Of a DNA stretch of 64,000 nucleotides, positions 23,297 through 35,700 are shown piece by piece. The stretch is taken from contig JASKOT010000012.1 of assembly GCA_032158125.1 (NCBI GenBank), positions 124,001 through 188,000 on the forward strand, written 5' to 3'. A program made the position numbers and the translations under genes. Numbering within the stretch: position 1 is the stretch's first letter; every line of letters starts with the position of its first letter. This DNA is from Papiliotrema nemorosa. Its lineage: Eukaryota > Basidiomycota > Tremellomycetes > Tremellales > Rhynchogastremaceae. The notes below the pieces were generated by a model. It was given only the letters and a program-made list of their open reading frames with translations. It ran no database searches and was not told where the DNA came from.

Positions 23297-23563
23297 GATG
23301 GGTGCAGTCTATCGTTGCACGATCCCTCGAGGATCGGGATGAGCCCTGATGGCTTGTATCGGTGTCTGTGTCGAGTGGTTGGTATCAATGAAAGGTGTAG
23401 GGAGGTGATGTCAACCGTCGAAGCTTTCCAATTCGACATTCGACTTTGACCTCTCGACGACCCGCCCAGTCTGTGCTTGACCTCTTTGCATCAAGACGAC
23501 GACATCTCGACGGACATCTGAGCTACAACTGGTGATATTGAACTACGCGACCGTCCCGGCGAG

Positions 23564-25139
23564 ATGCCGCATCCCATCCCTGATATCCCCGGTACCCTCC
23601 TCACCGACTCGACCATAGCTAGCTTCCTCTCACAGCGCGTCGCTGAATTATGCGGTCTTCAATCGGCAAAGTTTCCAGGAGCCCAACCTGTGTCTTTCAC
23701 TTCAGCAAGTCTGGATCTACTCGAAAGGATGGATTTCTGGGTATGCGAGAAGAGTGATGGAGTGAGAGTATTGGTATTTATCGTGATCAACGGGGCGACG
23801 GGGCGTCAGGAGGTCTGGCTTGTGTGTTGGATTCGCCTGTATGTTAGGATGGACGCTTATGACAGATCGATCGAAAGCAGAGGTACTACCTGGTGGAGAA
23901 TCTGCATTTCCCACATTGGGAACGTAAAGAAGACCCATTGGAAGATACCATTCTAGATGGAGAACTGGTCATTGACGTTGATCCAAAGACAGGACAGGCA
24001 AGTCATGTCGCACAAGGCCCTGCGTGTTGAGCTGACATAACAGCAAAAGCTGAGGTTCTACGCCTTCGACTGTCTGGTCTTACATGGGGAGAATATCATG
24101 CAGAAATCGTTATTGTCTCGGTTCGGGGTGAGCAGGCATTACACATTCAAGGTCGTTGCTCACTATAGCGTCTGCGGTCCTGGGTCGTTGACCCATACGC
24201 AAAGGCCTTGAAGCAGTACCCCGAATGGCGAGAAAACATGGCTTTCGAGCAAGTTTCTCCAAACTCACCTTGTTTTGTGCTGAGCATACAGGGTCCTGGC
24301 GAAAAAGCAAGAGTTGTCGTATCACATTACAGAAGTCCTGGACAGGCATATACCTCAGCTAGAGCACGGCCACGATGGGTTGATATTCACGTGTGCCGAG
24401 TCAAGCTACGTCCCAGGGACCGACGAAAAGATGTGCGCCGTGCTTGTATGTGCATGAGTTGAGCTGACACTTCTAGTCTGAAATGGAAACCCCCATCAGA
24501 GAACTCTATCGACTTCAAACTCGAGCTCCGATTTCCTCCTTCTCCTCACGATTCATCTCAGCCAGACTTTTATGCTAAACCCACCTGTTTGTTGCATACT
24601 TGGTTGGGACAGGAGAGGTATGAGTACTTCGACGAGATGGAGCTGGAAGATGAGCAGTGGGACAAGTGAGCACAACCACAATGTCGAGACTCGTACAATG
24701 CTGAACTGCAAGGATGAAAGAGAGCGGGGAGCAGTATGATGATAGGATCATCGAGGTGGCTTGGGACAATGACCGCTCGACATGGCAACTCCTTCGAATA
24801 CGGGATGATAAACCCCATGCGAATCACAAAGACATTATGAAGAAGATTCTCATTAGTATCGAGGATGGAGTAGAAATCGATGCCGTGAGCTATCAAATCC
24901 TCCTCCATACTGCATAAGCTCACGTGTAGCTTTTGGCACGGAGTGAAGCCATCCGAACAGCGTACAAAGCTCGAGAAGCGGCTCGACAGGGTAGACCTGC
25001 TCCTACCGCCAACAGGGAGGGAGCGATGCCGCCAACACCGGCTGCAAATGGTGCGCGAGGTAGCGGCATGCCACCTACGCCGGGGAACTATGGCCAGCCA
25101 GCAGTGACACCGGGGGTTATGCCGGGTCTCAGGCGATAA
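23564..25139 (+). CDS. CEG1: mRNA guanylyltransferase (capping enzyme alpha subunit)
   Basis: Adds GMP to the diphosphate 5' end of nascent Pol II transcripts. Exons 23564-23821, 23866-23997, 24044-24127, 24169-24248, 24292-24432, 24477-24665, 24713-24884, 24930-25139; 421 aa. The nucleotidyl-transfer lysine lies in EKSDGVRVL (motif I, KxDG). Other motifs are TILDGELV (III), FYAFDCL (IIIa), HGHDGLIFT (IV), LKWKPP (V) and DDRIIEV-AWD-WQLLRIRDDKPHAN (VI and near). The C-terminal tail is Pro/Gly-rich with repeats of MPPTP. Two introns, 23998-24043 and 24249-24291, begin GCAAGT instead of GT, and the frame requires these GC donors. As in other fungi the triphosphatase is a separate protein, because no such domain is fused here. 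Confidence 0.94.
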
Positions 25140-25303
25140 TGGCTGTCTCTTGTACAGGGTTCCTTTTCTAGACGAGTGCACCGTACATCGATCGCGTCAT
25201 CCACGATCAGCTGTTCCCCTCGGTTCAGCCCTTCTATACATATAATGTTGTTATGGATATCATAAGGCCCTCCTCGACGACATATCACACCTCCTGTTCG
25301 CGC

Positions 25304-26468
25304 TCAGCGGGTGTTCCCTGGGGAGCCAGCTGCGATTCCGGATTCGCCCTCTGCAACAGCCTTTCTCGATGCATCTTCTAAAGCCGTTTTATACGCCGCG
25401 TGACGCTCAATGGCAGAAGTCACTGCTTGTGAGGCGATCTCAAGATTGATCTTGTGCTCTGATGAGCCATGGAACCAGCCTCCGAGATCGCTAAACGAAC
25501 CCGTCAAGGTTTCTCCTTTCGAGGTGAGTCCCTCCCCGCCACCAGTCCTCAGTTGAGAGATGAAGCTTGCCAGAGCCGCTTGAGCTCTATCACAAGCGGA
25601 TGGGAAGTCGTTGAATACGGCACCAAGGGGCGCTTGAAAGGCTGAACTTGGCTGTTTAGTGGCTACAGCTCTGGCAATGTCGACGAGATTGGGCGAAGTC
25701 TTCCAATCGCTACCAAAGAAATCAGTAAAGACGCGAGATACGTCTCTATGATCCCATCCTGCATCATCCAGGGGTAGCTCGCTTATCAATTGATCTGTGA
25801 GGGTTCTGGACAATGAGTGAATCCTCGCGATTTGGAGATCCTGGAGACACGTCTGTCGCTGGGCCGTGAACCTCGCTTCGATGGCTGGTATGCTGGATGC
25901 ACTATGCCTGATCAGCCTCTGGAGGCATTGATGTTTGGTGCGAAGGGATGTAGCAGACGTACTCGTAGCTGACCACCAGAGCGACTTTGCCTTCCTCTGC
26001 GGAATTTTGGATCTTAGCGATCAATTCAGTGATCGTACGGAATCGATCATTGGCAGTATGGCAAGCTTTCGTCCGAGCATTCAGATCCTGTACACTGCAA
26101 ACAGGCAGAGTGATAGTCCGAGCAAGAACCTGTTCTAGTCGATAATCCACCACAGCAGGATCCAGTGGTCTCTCCTTGTTGTAAGGCGCACTCTCCGTCC
26201 CGGAATTGTAAGCCTTCTCGGCGAGCCTGGCGAGTAGCCTTGTTTCGTAGGAGGTCTTCCGAGGGTGCTCACATCTGGTGGCTCCGAGGGGAAGTGATCC
26301 CTCGGTATCTAACAATGACGGATTTGCGGCTGACATGACTCGTGTTTCTTCAACAGCAGAATCGATATCCTCGCAGCATCCAAGAAGAGTTGTGACGTGT
26401 CTTCTGATGCTTCCCAATGTCGATCGTAAGTGTACATTATCGGTCCTGATATCAGCAAGGCTGGTCAT
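25304..26468 (-). CDS. Orphan alpha-helical protein C
   Basis: Two exons (25963-26468, 25304-25907), 369 aa; the junction codon is GA|G in SYE-HSAS. Starts MTSLADIRTDNVHLR. Predicted almost wholly helical and soluble, with no known domain, signal or membrane segment. Helical stretches include IRRHVTTLLGCCEDIDSAVE, FRTITELIAKIQNSAE and CDRAQAALASFISQL, and it ends with a Gly-rich tail. It lies directly downstream of orphan D on the same strand and shares that gene's general style. Homology to A or D is suspected from context, not shown. Confidence 0.7.
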
Positions 26469-26814
26469 GTCGTTCGAAGAGATAGCTATGATTTGGGGGC
26501 AAGACGAGGTGTGATTGACAAGAGGTAATCAGATTGAGGATGATTCATACGCAAGTACAGAACTGCTTTGTTTCGATGGGTTGAAAGGAGATTCAAGTCT
26601 TCTCCATCAGGATGCAGGGACTAGCACAATGTATGTATGTACAAAAAATCGTGGGCGATGGGGTGCCGGTACAGTGCTCTACAGTACGAGTAAGTGGTCT
26701 CCTCGCGATTATGTAGTGAGGCTGATATTATCTCATGCATCTCACTCCATGATCTTCAATCACACACTGAGCTCGCCAAACTTCCATGTCCATGGTCTCA
26801 CTGGGCCTAGTATA
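26469..26814. other. Intergenic region between orphan genes C and D
   Basis: About 345 nt holding the gene C promoter and gene D 3' end. No TATA box or other element was recognised. The 158-codon plus-strand frame here (26515-26991) runs into antisense of gene D and lacks protein-like features. Confidence 0.4.
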
Positions 26815-28032
26815 TCACCGCCCGGCAGAGTCACTTTCATCAGAGCCACGCTCCATGTCAGTGACAAGTTTCTTCAGTCGCTCAACGTCCCGGCGGATTT
26901 CAGGTACTCCGTAATTCAACAGATACGGAATATCATCAGACTGAGTATTCTTCAGATCGATGAACACATCTCCTCGAACCAGAGACTTTGAGAAAGTCTC
27001 AAAAGGCGTCAAATCAGGGATCGCGATCTCGCGATCAACTCCAGTCGGAGGGAAAGGTCCTGTGACATACGCCTTGAACGCCGCTGCAGTCCGGGCAAAA
27101 ACCGTCTCGATATCCGTGGTTAGTGCTTCCAATGCATCATTCGTTGAAGTCCCGGCTCGGTCTTCTCCATTTGCGCTTTGCTCTGCGGTCACTTTTGATG
27201 GAAAAGCCGATTCAGCTCCAATGCGCCCCAGATGCTCCTTCCACGCTGAGTATCGTCCCAGAGGGTGTTCCGCTACCATCCTGATCAAGAATCGTGTGCC
27301 CTGTATGGCATTGTTCACTTCACTATCAGTCTTGCTTGGCATGATCCCCACAATGGATGTTCTGATGAGACGACTCATCTTCTCTTTCGTCTTGTCAACA
27401 TTGGCGATAGCTGACTCCACCTGCCACGACAGAGCATCCTTTTTTTTCTCTGCAGGACTGAAGTTGGCCAGTTTCTCAACAGCAGACAAGAGATTAGTCT
27501 TCAGCGTCGTGTATGTCTCCCCCAATTCCGCCGTCCCGAATTCAGGTAGCTCACTGATCGAGGCTTGCAATGTCTTGAGATTCTCATCAGACATTTCCCC
27601 TGATTTGCTGCGGTGAATCCATGTCTCGAGATCTCTTTCCACTCTGGCAAACGGTCCAGCTAGAAACTCCTCTTCAAGCTCCGATAACAGTGCTTGCAAG
27701 TCTCTTTGACGAGTTTCAGAATGTTCACCTGAAACTTGGACGGTCTTCTCCAAGCTGTCCACGAGCTCGGCAAACTTGCCCGTGTTTGATGACTGGATCC
27801 GACGCAGCGGTGCCACGGCGGTTTGAGCTTGACGAGTATCCATGGCTTGGGAAGTCTGCCACCCATCCAGATAATCTTCCCAGTTCCTTGCGGTCATGTC
27901 GCCACGGATCCAGTCCTGCAGAGCCGTGATGCCTTGTTCAGCTTGCATCTGAACAGATAAAGGCATGTTCGACTCGTTGTTAATAGTCTGACCGACGTCA
28001 GTCTGATTGTCTGTGGTGGGTTGAGGAGTCAT
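26815..28032 (-). CDS. Orphan alpha-helical protein D
   Basis: Single exon, 405 aa, starting MTPQPTTDNQTD; frame upstream is open but has no ATG. Strongly helical and acidic (LQALLSELEEEFLAGPFARV; DVERLKKLVTDMERGSD), soluble, without a recognisable domain. A bundle of long helices, as in fungal scaffold or cytoskeletal proteins, is likely. A run of alternating TA (28138-28146) about 110 nt before the ATG is a good TATA box. Lack of introns is unusual here, since nearly all housekeeping genes in the window have several. Confidence 0.75.
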   Translation of the reverse strand: MTPQPTTDNQTDVGQTINNESNMPLSVQMQAEQGITALQDWIRGDMTARNWEDYLDGWQTSQAMDTRQAQTAVAPLRRIQSSNTGKFAELVDSLEKTVQVSGEHSETRQRDLQALLSELEEEFLAGPFARVERDLETWIHRSKSGEMSDENLKTLQASISELPEFGTAELGETYTTLKTNLLSAVEKLANFSPAEKKKDALSWQVESAIANVDKTKEKMSRLIRTSIVGIMPSKTDSEVNNAIQGTRFLIRMVAEHPLGRYSAWKEHLGRIGAESAFPSKVTAEQSANGEDRAGTSTNDALEALTTDIETVFARTAAAFKAYVTGPFPPTGVDREIAIPDLTPFETFSKSLVRGDVFIDLKNTQSDDIPYLLNYGVPEIRRDVERLKKLVTDMERGSDESDSAGR

Positions 28033-28664
28033 GTTGCTGTATCGGGAAGTTGAAGAGCAGCGGAGTCCAAGGCAGTTGCAAAAGTGCAGGTGAAGAAAGA
28101 GGACCAAAATGTGGAGGATCCTATATACATCATCCTCATATATATACCTCAGCTCGACTCTCCCTCCTCACAGTACAAACGTCCGTTTTGTGCATCAAGT
28201 GGCGTCTCCTCCGTGACCGTGAAAGGAAGGGCATACTTCCAAATCGTGAGAGGATCTCTCTGAACGGACGAGGGAAGCAAGTATTGTAACGCGTCAGAGC
28301 TCTAGGAAATGGGGACTGAAGCAGTGGGGGACTGATGAGGCGAGGATCCCCCTTTGTATTGAATGCAGGAGATGACGGGAATTCTCGTTAAACGCTTTCG
28401 CGTAAACTGCGTTATCGCCAGAAGCGTGCTACATGGGTCCATTTCTGCACTCATCAATGATACACAGGATTACACAGGAGTATCTAGTTGCAGGTCAAGG
28501 AGAGAGGGCGATAATGTCATGTCGGTTGTTCGTGAATCGTAAAGCGCCTAAATTACACATCGAAAAACTCGCTCCATGGTAATCTCATTCAATCCTCCTA
28601 CCATGGTGATACACAATCCTCAGCTCCATCGCTCAATTGTGGGACATCTTCTCGTCTTACTTCT
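28033..28664. promoter_or_regulatory. Intergenic region upstream of orphan gene D
   Basis: About 630 nt with the TATA elements of gene D near its left end and the 3' region of the KEN-box gene at its right. Nothing else was recognised. Confidence 0.4.
28138..28146 (-). promoter_or_regulatory. TATA box of orphan gene D
   Basis: TATATATA-type element 106-114 nt upstream of the start at 28032, with a second CTATATAC copy at 28121-28128. Confidence 0.55.
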
Positions 28665-31636
28665 TCATTCTTTGAGATCCGGCGAGAGTGGCCCAAACCT
28701 CATGGTTCTCTCCTCGAGTTCTGCCACATATTTTGAATATAGCTTCTCCACATTCGGCGAGAAGGGGGTAAACATCACCGAAGGCAAATCATTTCCTTCC
28801 ATGAAAGGCACCGCCACCTTGTTATGTTTCATGTTGGGGATTCCTCCTCGACACACCAAAACTTTGGTAAGGATTCGATTGGCAATGACGACCTGATCCC
28901 AAACTTGCTCGCTTGCCACTCCGAGCGAAGTCAGACTCTGCACAATCAAGTCGAAACGTTGAGCTCGTTTGAGACAGTCGATAGGCTGAATGGAGAAGAG
29001 TTCAGCTTCGACTTGTACCGTGGTCTGGACATTCGGGCCACGGGAGACGCATCCGAGGAGCTCTCCAATGATGACGTTTCGAGGATGGTGGATGATATAC
29101 ATGGCGGCAAAGAAAGCAGGGGCGTCGTCGACGTAGATGGCTCGAAGGGGTAGTTTTCGTGCGGCATAGTCGTGTGAAGCGGTATCATACTTGATATTGG
29201 AGAGACTGACTGGGATCGGATGCGACGAATGAAAATGCTTGTTGGGCACCTCCGGGGCGTGGTGGATTTCCCCAGGATACAGGGCTAGCGCATCGACCAA
29301 CGTCTGCTCGGCGGAGAGGGTGGTTTGAGTCGAAGTTGAAGGGGATCCTTGTGTATTGTCACTTTCTGCGCTATGGGAGAAAGTGCTATCAGAGGGTGAC
29401 TCGAGGATGTCACCCAAAGAGACATCAGAGTCACTGATTGAGCCTTCTTCGAGAGAGGCTCTCTCTGCATCGGCAGGATGAAGAAAAGAGGCCGTCTCAG
29501 AACGATCCGTCTGGCTACTGTCGGAATCCGACGCGTCCTCAAACGTCATCACCGGAGAGAGGATACTCGCGATCGCCATTGGATTCTTTCGAGGTGGCGG
29601 GAAAGAGGGCGCATTGGCGGTTGGCATCGGAGCAGTGACACTCGTGCCTGCCGAGGCAGTAGTGGATTGCTGAGTCGAACGATTAGGAATGTTGAGTTGA
29701 CCTTGATTTCTCTTTGAGTGTCCATCTTGCAGAAGACGATCGAAATTGGCACATGTAAAAGTCAAGATGGCGGAGCTGGCCGAGTCAGCTCCACTATACA
29801 GCAGCAAAGAGATAGTCTCACTTGACTGGAAAATGGATGCCTCGCTGGTCGGGTTTGTGTCGATCATGCACGATCAAGCACATGTTCGGTCCCCGATGGG
29901 AGATCATTCGTCGACCTTCATCGGTCAGACCACCATGATGGACCGATTTGAGATGCCAATAAACAAGGTGATCATACATCTCCTCGTCTTTGGGACCAGA
30001 AGAAGATTCGGGAGTGCTACTGGTGTATTTTGGCGGGTCTTGTTTTGGCATGAGTCGAAAGTTGCTGCAAGTCTCAAATACCATAGGGTACCAATCTGCT
30101 AATCGCCCAACGACATATTTTTCAGACTGGATATCAGCTGCCATGATGAGAAGGTACAATCTTACTCACAATTGGGGCTCTGCCCGGGAAAGACCTGACA
30201 ATCGGAGGAATTTTTGGGATTTGCACTTCTAGAGGTACAACGTGGAAAGGCCACACTGGATGTTCCCCTGCTTGCTCCAGGATTCTCATTGGCATCTTCG
30301 GGAGGAAAGGCATGTAAGATGAGAACTTGGGTGTCTGATCACTTTGACCTGCCGCAACTTGGATAGTGGATGGAGGGTGTTGCGGTCGAGCATGGATGGG
30401 GGCAGTTTTGAGTCGTCGTGCTTCTTCGAGTTGAAGGTGGTACGAGTGGACGACCGCCGCCGACTGGTCTTGGTTTCCGAACACACTGGCAAAGATGGGA
30501 TGGTCAAAACTGTAATATCGACGGGGATCTTCAGATCTGAATGTCGCCCATCGCTGAGGAGGAACGAGTGGGGTCGTAATCATGAGGGTGTTGGTCTCTC
30601 GAGGAGTATATGGTCCTGGCTGACAGACTGTTCCTTTTTCTGCGCAGACCTGAACGATCAGTTGTCCATCCCACAAAGTTTGCGATTGCCCATGAAGACT
30701 CACCCGAGGAGAGGGTCGGTCGGACCCCGACGCCGCTCCAGACGAAGGTGGCGTGATAATCGTCGCGGGTCTAGCATAAGGCGATGATCCATTCTGTCGA
30801 ACTCGAACACTTCGAGCCTTCTTGTATTCAGGCATCTTCTGCTCAAGGACCCTCATCTGTGTCTCTTGAATATTCTTGTCGGGTATCTGTCGGTCAGCTA
30901 TACAACTTTTCGGAGATCCACAACGACTCACAGCGTATCCTACGGGAGTAGCGATTCTCCCATCAGGCTGCAAAAACACCGGTTGGTCCCCGACTAGAGG
31001 CAAGATAGGCCCCGGTGGAAAGACATCGATGGGGTATCCGAAGGGTAAACACTGAGTAGAATCGTCATATGCGACGTGTAAGAAGCCATAGGGCTCTCCC
31101 GCCCTGTGATCATCCAAGTCTTTTCGAAGTGAAAATGCGTAAGTCGTCGTTCGAGCTGGAACTCGGAATTTGGGGAGCTTTTCAGCTTTTGTCAGGGGAG
31201 GAGGCGCAGCTGAATCCGAGTTAGGTGTGGGGATAAGTGGGAAGGGAAGGGTAGACATGATCGAAGAGGGCTTTTCCGTAATAGTAGGAAGGGTCAACTT
31301 CGTCGAAGTACTTTTGATATTCTCCTTGTCCGCCCTCATCTTTGGTGTATACTTTGTAGCCCTTTCTCGCTTTTGTTTGAGCGATTGAGCCTTGTTTGAC
31401 TTCACCTGAGCCCTTTTGATAGACGCGAGTCGGTCTGACTTGCGTCGCATAGAGGAGGATGGCTGACGGTGCTTGAACAAGGGTTGTTTCGGTCGACCGA
31501 TACCTCCCATTCGAGGTTTGAGGGATCGAGCAGTGGGTCGAAGATGAGCATGCTGCTTGTTGGCGATGGGCGAAGCAGCAAAGTTCTCCTTGTTGGAGAC
31601 CACACGGGGAGTCGGGGGAAGTAGGAGGGTTGACAT
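28665..31636 (-). CDS. KEN-box protein of unknown function
   Basis: Best read as one gene of five exons (30932-31636, 30704-30886, 30170-30649, 29822-30126, 28665-29775), 927 aa. Introns at 30887-30931 (45 nt) and 30650-30703 (54 nt) have good GT-AG signals but are in frame without stops. The 43-nt intron at 30127-30169 joins what otherwise look like two genes; GTGAGTAAG and GCTGATATCCAG are strong signals. The N-terminus is basic and disordered with two KEN boxes (residues 16-18 and 104-106), the degron read by the APC/C. A Tyr/Pro-rich middle, an acidic Ser-rich linker (SDSDVSLGDILES) and a folded C-terminal part (AIYVDDAPAFFAAMYIIHH) follow. No family is recognised. A second start at 30144 would split it into two proteins. 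Confidence 0.7.
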
Positions 31637-32736
31637 GGTGGCTGGAGCGGTAGAATGTATCGCTCAAGTCAGACTGGCAATAGTCAGCCGATTTCAACGA
31701 CAAATATGGGACAACCGAAAGGTGGAAGAGAGATGGTCGAGATGACACAACGGATGGTCTCCACTGCCCCGAGCATGGATGCAATTTTCGCTCTTTAGTG
31801 AGGAGTGGTCGGTGAAGGTTGTTGACAAGTCGATTGATGGCATTCGACGAGGAGGCGAAGTGGTCGTGACCGCCCAGCTAAAACACTTACCCCGTGTTGA
31901 TTGATGAACCCAAGTGCGGGACTGAGCGACGTCAAGGGTGGGATCAATGGAGTTTGGTCCGCAAGAGTGCGAGGGTGAGGATAGTCAACGATGGCAGGTA
32001 GACAAACCAGATCAAACTGTCAAGTTACGAATGGAGAGGAGAAAAGGTATTGATCAGATGGGGGTGAGTATGAGCAGTCTTTTCTAGGATGAAGCGACCT
32101 CGCGCCCCATCTCTCTGTTTCCTCTTTCTCGAAAAATTCTGTGACGCGTCGTTCGTATCCCCGGAACCAATTCTCGGAGTCATGCACCGCGATCGAGATG
32201 TCCATGCAGGTGTGATTGTACACACACAGACCAGCGAAGCGGTGGTGAGTCGGTCGTGAGGTCCTTTGATGGAAAGGACGCAAGTTGACGAGGTGCTGAA
32301 GGGGGCTTGTATGTAGTTTGCCACCCGACCGATTGAACTCCTTCCGCCACCTTGGCTTCGATTCGGTCAGACCTCTCTTCAGTGTAACCGTTTGAAAGGC
32401 GGCACTATCAAAGCAAAACGGATCGAGATCGAGCTTGATGATTATGGATGCTTGGGATGGAATTTGCGATCGAGAGTGACTGGTTTTGGGGGTTATACGC
32501 TAGCCACCTACACACTCGATCGACAGTCGCCTCGTGTCAACGCTCGATTCTTTGCGCCGCTCGCGTAGGGCGGCCAGCCATGATCCAACAACACGGTTCC
32601 TTGAGTACCCTCCTTCCTTTCGATTTCAAATCCCATGTGGGTATCTTGTCGAAATTCATCAGTATCCAGAGTGGATGATCAGCAACGAAAACCTTCTTGC
32701 GCCTATTCAATCGAGAACTTTGCCTCATATCCTGCA
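31637..32736. promoter_or_regulatory. Long intergenic region upstream of the KEN-box gene
   Basis: About 1.1 kb between the KEN-box start and the CBP80 stop, one of the largest gaps in the window. Small frames (for example 32025-32324, minus) have no protein-like features. No repeat or RNA gene was recognised. It may be an extended control region. Confidence 0.4.
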
Positions 32737-35700
32737 TCATCCCAATACCTCTGTCCACACGGCTCGTACCATTTCTTCGGCTCGACCCTCAACGGTCGAT
32801 TCTTCGGTTCCCCTGATAGACTCAAAGGTCTTGTCGTTAATGACGCTGGCGAGGGGCACAAGTTGTTGGGCGTACTGTGTCATTAGCTTTTTCACGGGCG
32901 AGGCGAAACGTCAAGTGACTCACCTTTCGGACAAACTCGCGGTACCATCCAAAGCGGAAACGCGCACCCCATGCACCCTCTGTTCCACTATCAAGCAGCG
33001 TCAAGACGGCTTTCAGTCCTTGCTTGTCCATGACGTCGAACCTCCACGGCAAGAGCTCCTTGACAAAGCGTCGCATCGTATCCAGCATGATTGTCTCGAG
33101 TTTCGAAGCATGAATGTCGAGGGAGATTTGCGCTTCTCGCGCATCTTTTGATCGCTCCAGCCTTGCCTCTGATCGGTGAGCTTGATCGTTGCTAAAAGTC
33201 GCATTCACTCACCAGCAGTCTCCACATTCTCATCCTCCCCAACCCCTTCTCCCCTCTCGAGTTTCTCGGCCGCTTTCCTCGCCCTCGCTACTTCGTCCTC
33301 CCTCTCGACCGCCCTCACTTTCCTCTTGGCAGCTGATACCCTTCCGACGTGTTTCTCCAACGTCATCCTCAAAATCTCCCACTTGTGTCCGTCCGTCCAT
33401 CCGTCAGCTTCCTCTCCACTGACATCTTCGTCCGAAAAGATCCATGCGACTACATCGTTACCTTCCAAGACGCCATATTGGATGTATTTGTCGATAGTGA
33501 CGAGCCTCATCTGACCGGACCTCGACCAAAAGCTATGTATAGCGGAGAGGACGACCTGTCTAGATGCTGGATTGGGGCTCAATGATCGAAGAAGATCCAG
33601 ATATCGTTCTGTTGCGTTCAAGAAGTGGGAAAACGATCGAGAACCGAGATGTAGCAGTGTTTCGACAGCCATAGATATGACCTGAGCGGGGATCGGTTCA
33701 CCAGGACCTGATGTCATGTTGGGCAAAGTCTGTAAATGCGCTCGAATCTCGTTGGCTGGAGTTTTGCCTCGATACAGCTTATGCAACTCGGCCGCTTCGG
33801 CGTGTAGAGGATGGTCTATAGGTGAGTAGGTGAGCTTTGGATGTATGGGCAGGATGCAGCGTACCTTTCTGCTCGTATACCCAAGTCGGGTCCGGCGACT
33901 CTTTCGAAATGACGCCCGCGCCTTCTTCCAGCATGGGCTCCGGTAAACTCTGCAAGATCCTATCATGGTATGCGAGTCGAACCTCTAGATCGACTACGCG
34001 TCGCATGAAAGCCCTCCTTGGATGAGCGGTAGGTAGATCAAGATCAGGGATCCTACATGTCAGCGGTTTCAGTACTGCAGGTCATCGCACCATTCTTTCC
34101 ACATCCATTGGAATCCAAAGTTGCTGAGATGGGTCGCAAACCAATCCGCTGTCCTCCGTATAATTTCCACGTCCAAGCCTTCAGTGCCCATCCAGGTGAA
34201 CATTTTTCGCACAGCCCGACCCACAGGAGGGGCCACAGTGTTTGGACTAGCCTTACACAATTCGGTGATCAGACCAGTGTAGTATATTTGGGGAAAGGGA
34301 GAGGATGGCAGACTGAACATGGAGGCGAGAAGAGTGGAGATGATGAGGGATTCGAGAGATAGAGTGGAGGTGGATTCTTCGCTTGCCGATTTGAACGTAT
34401 TCGGAGCGACGAATGTTTTCAAGGAGAGGAGTACCTGGGCACACTCTTTACGGTTGACTTCGAACAACGTTGACAAGTCGAGCACGAGTCCACGCAGGGT
34501 GTAACCGTTCAGAGTGGAAGTTGACGCAACAACCTGCGGTCAGACAGCAGCTCGCTGGAAGCCTGGCGGGGGTCAGACACGTACCTCCTCACCAAAGAAC
34601 ACCAAACGTCCTGCTCGACCTTCTACGCCGCCTTCCGAGCTATCATCCGCGTCATACATCTCTGGCGGCATGGCAACAGAAACGAGATGATACGGGTCGG
34701 ATTGGAAGACATTTTCGTGAGTTGACTCAATCTGCTCCCAAAATCGAGGCAAGCATTCGGGCGGGGCGCATGAAGTCGATCTAAGCGATTGCAAGACATT
34801 CAGGAGATCGTCAAATTGCTGAATATTAGCTCACTCCCACATCGGCGCAAGCAATACTGACGTCAGGTACATTTTCCGACTCTTCACCCGCTGAGAGGAT
34901 CGGTGTAAAAGGGTTGTTAAGCTTCTTGTGGTCTTTTCTAGCTTGGATGCCATTTTCAAGCTGAACCAAGATCGCTTCGACATCCTCTGGAAAGGCATCG
35001 TTCAATGCAGAGCCGGACTAGGCGTCAGCTACCATACCTGATACACTTCCGAGCTCACCCTGAACAGTCCCTCTGATACGGCACGAATGACTCGTTCTGC
35101 TCGATCACCTCCACCTCCGACTTCTTCCAGCACAGCAAGCAAAGACCTGTACACCTCGAGCAGAGAAGCGTGAGTGACCAATCCAGCTGGAACAAGCAAT
35201 GAGAAGAAGCTCAACTAGATGGTCAGTGTATACCTTGCTTGATATAGGTCGATGACTCACTGCTAGACGCATATTGAGCCATTGACGATCTTCGACCCAA
35301 CCCCTGAATGCCTTGCTCAGATCTTCCAAGACCTCTCGTCCACACTCGACCTCTCCACCTTCAGCTTTCCTCTTTCTCCCCAAGTCATCTTCCAGACCCT
35401 CGTCTTCTTGCTTGACATCCTCGTCTCGAGGTGTAGAAGGGTTCCGAGATAGATGAGTGAGGAGAGAAACGAAATGAGGATGTTTATGCGGTTCTTGAGT
35501 TACACCCACTCGGAATCCTTCAAAGATGCCGGTAGATCCTTCGCGCCATTGCTTACGGAGAGCTCGTGCGAGTCGAGGTGGATCTTCAATTGGATGAAAG
35601 TCCTACATGTCAATGGTGCACCATGCAGTTTAAGATGTCAAAAGAACTCTGGGTGATTCATGCGAAGACATACCTCTTCCTCTGCAAAACGAATAATCAT

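Noticed and set aside
26960..27616. 218-codon plus-strand frame
   Set aside because: Antisense to the single exon of orphan D, whose start, TATA box and helical pattern are better supported.
30134..30144. Two separate overlapping genes at 30.1 kb
   Set aside because: A consensus 43-nt intron joins the frames with perfect phase, so one gene is the simpler reading; the split is kept only as an alternative.
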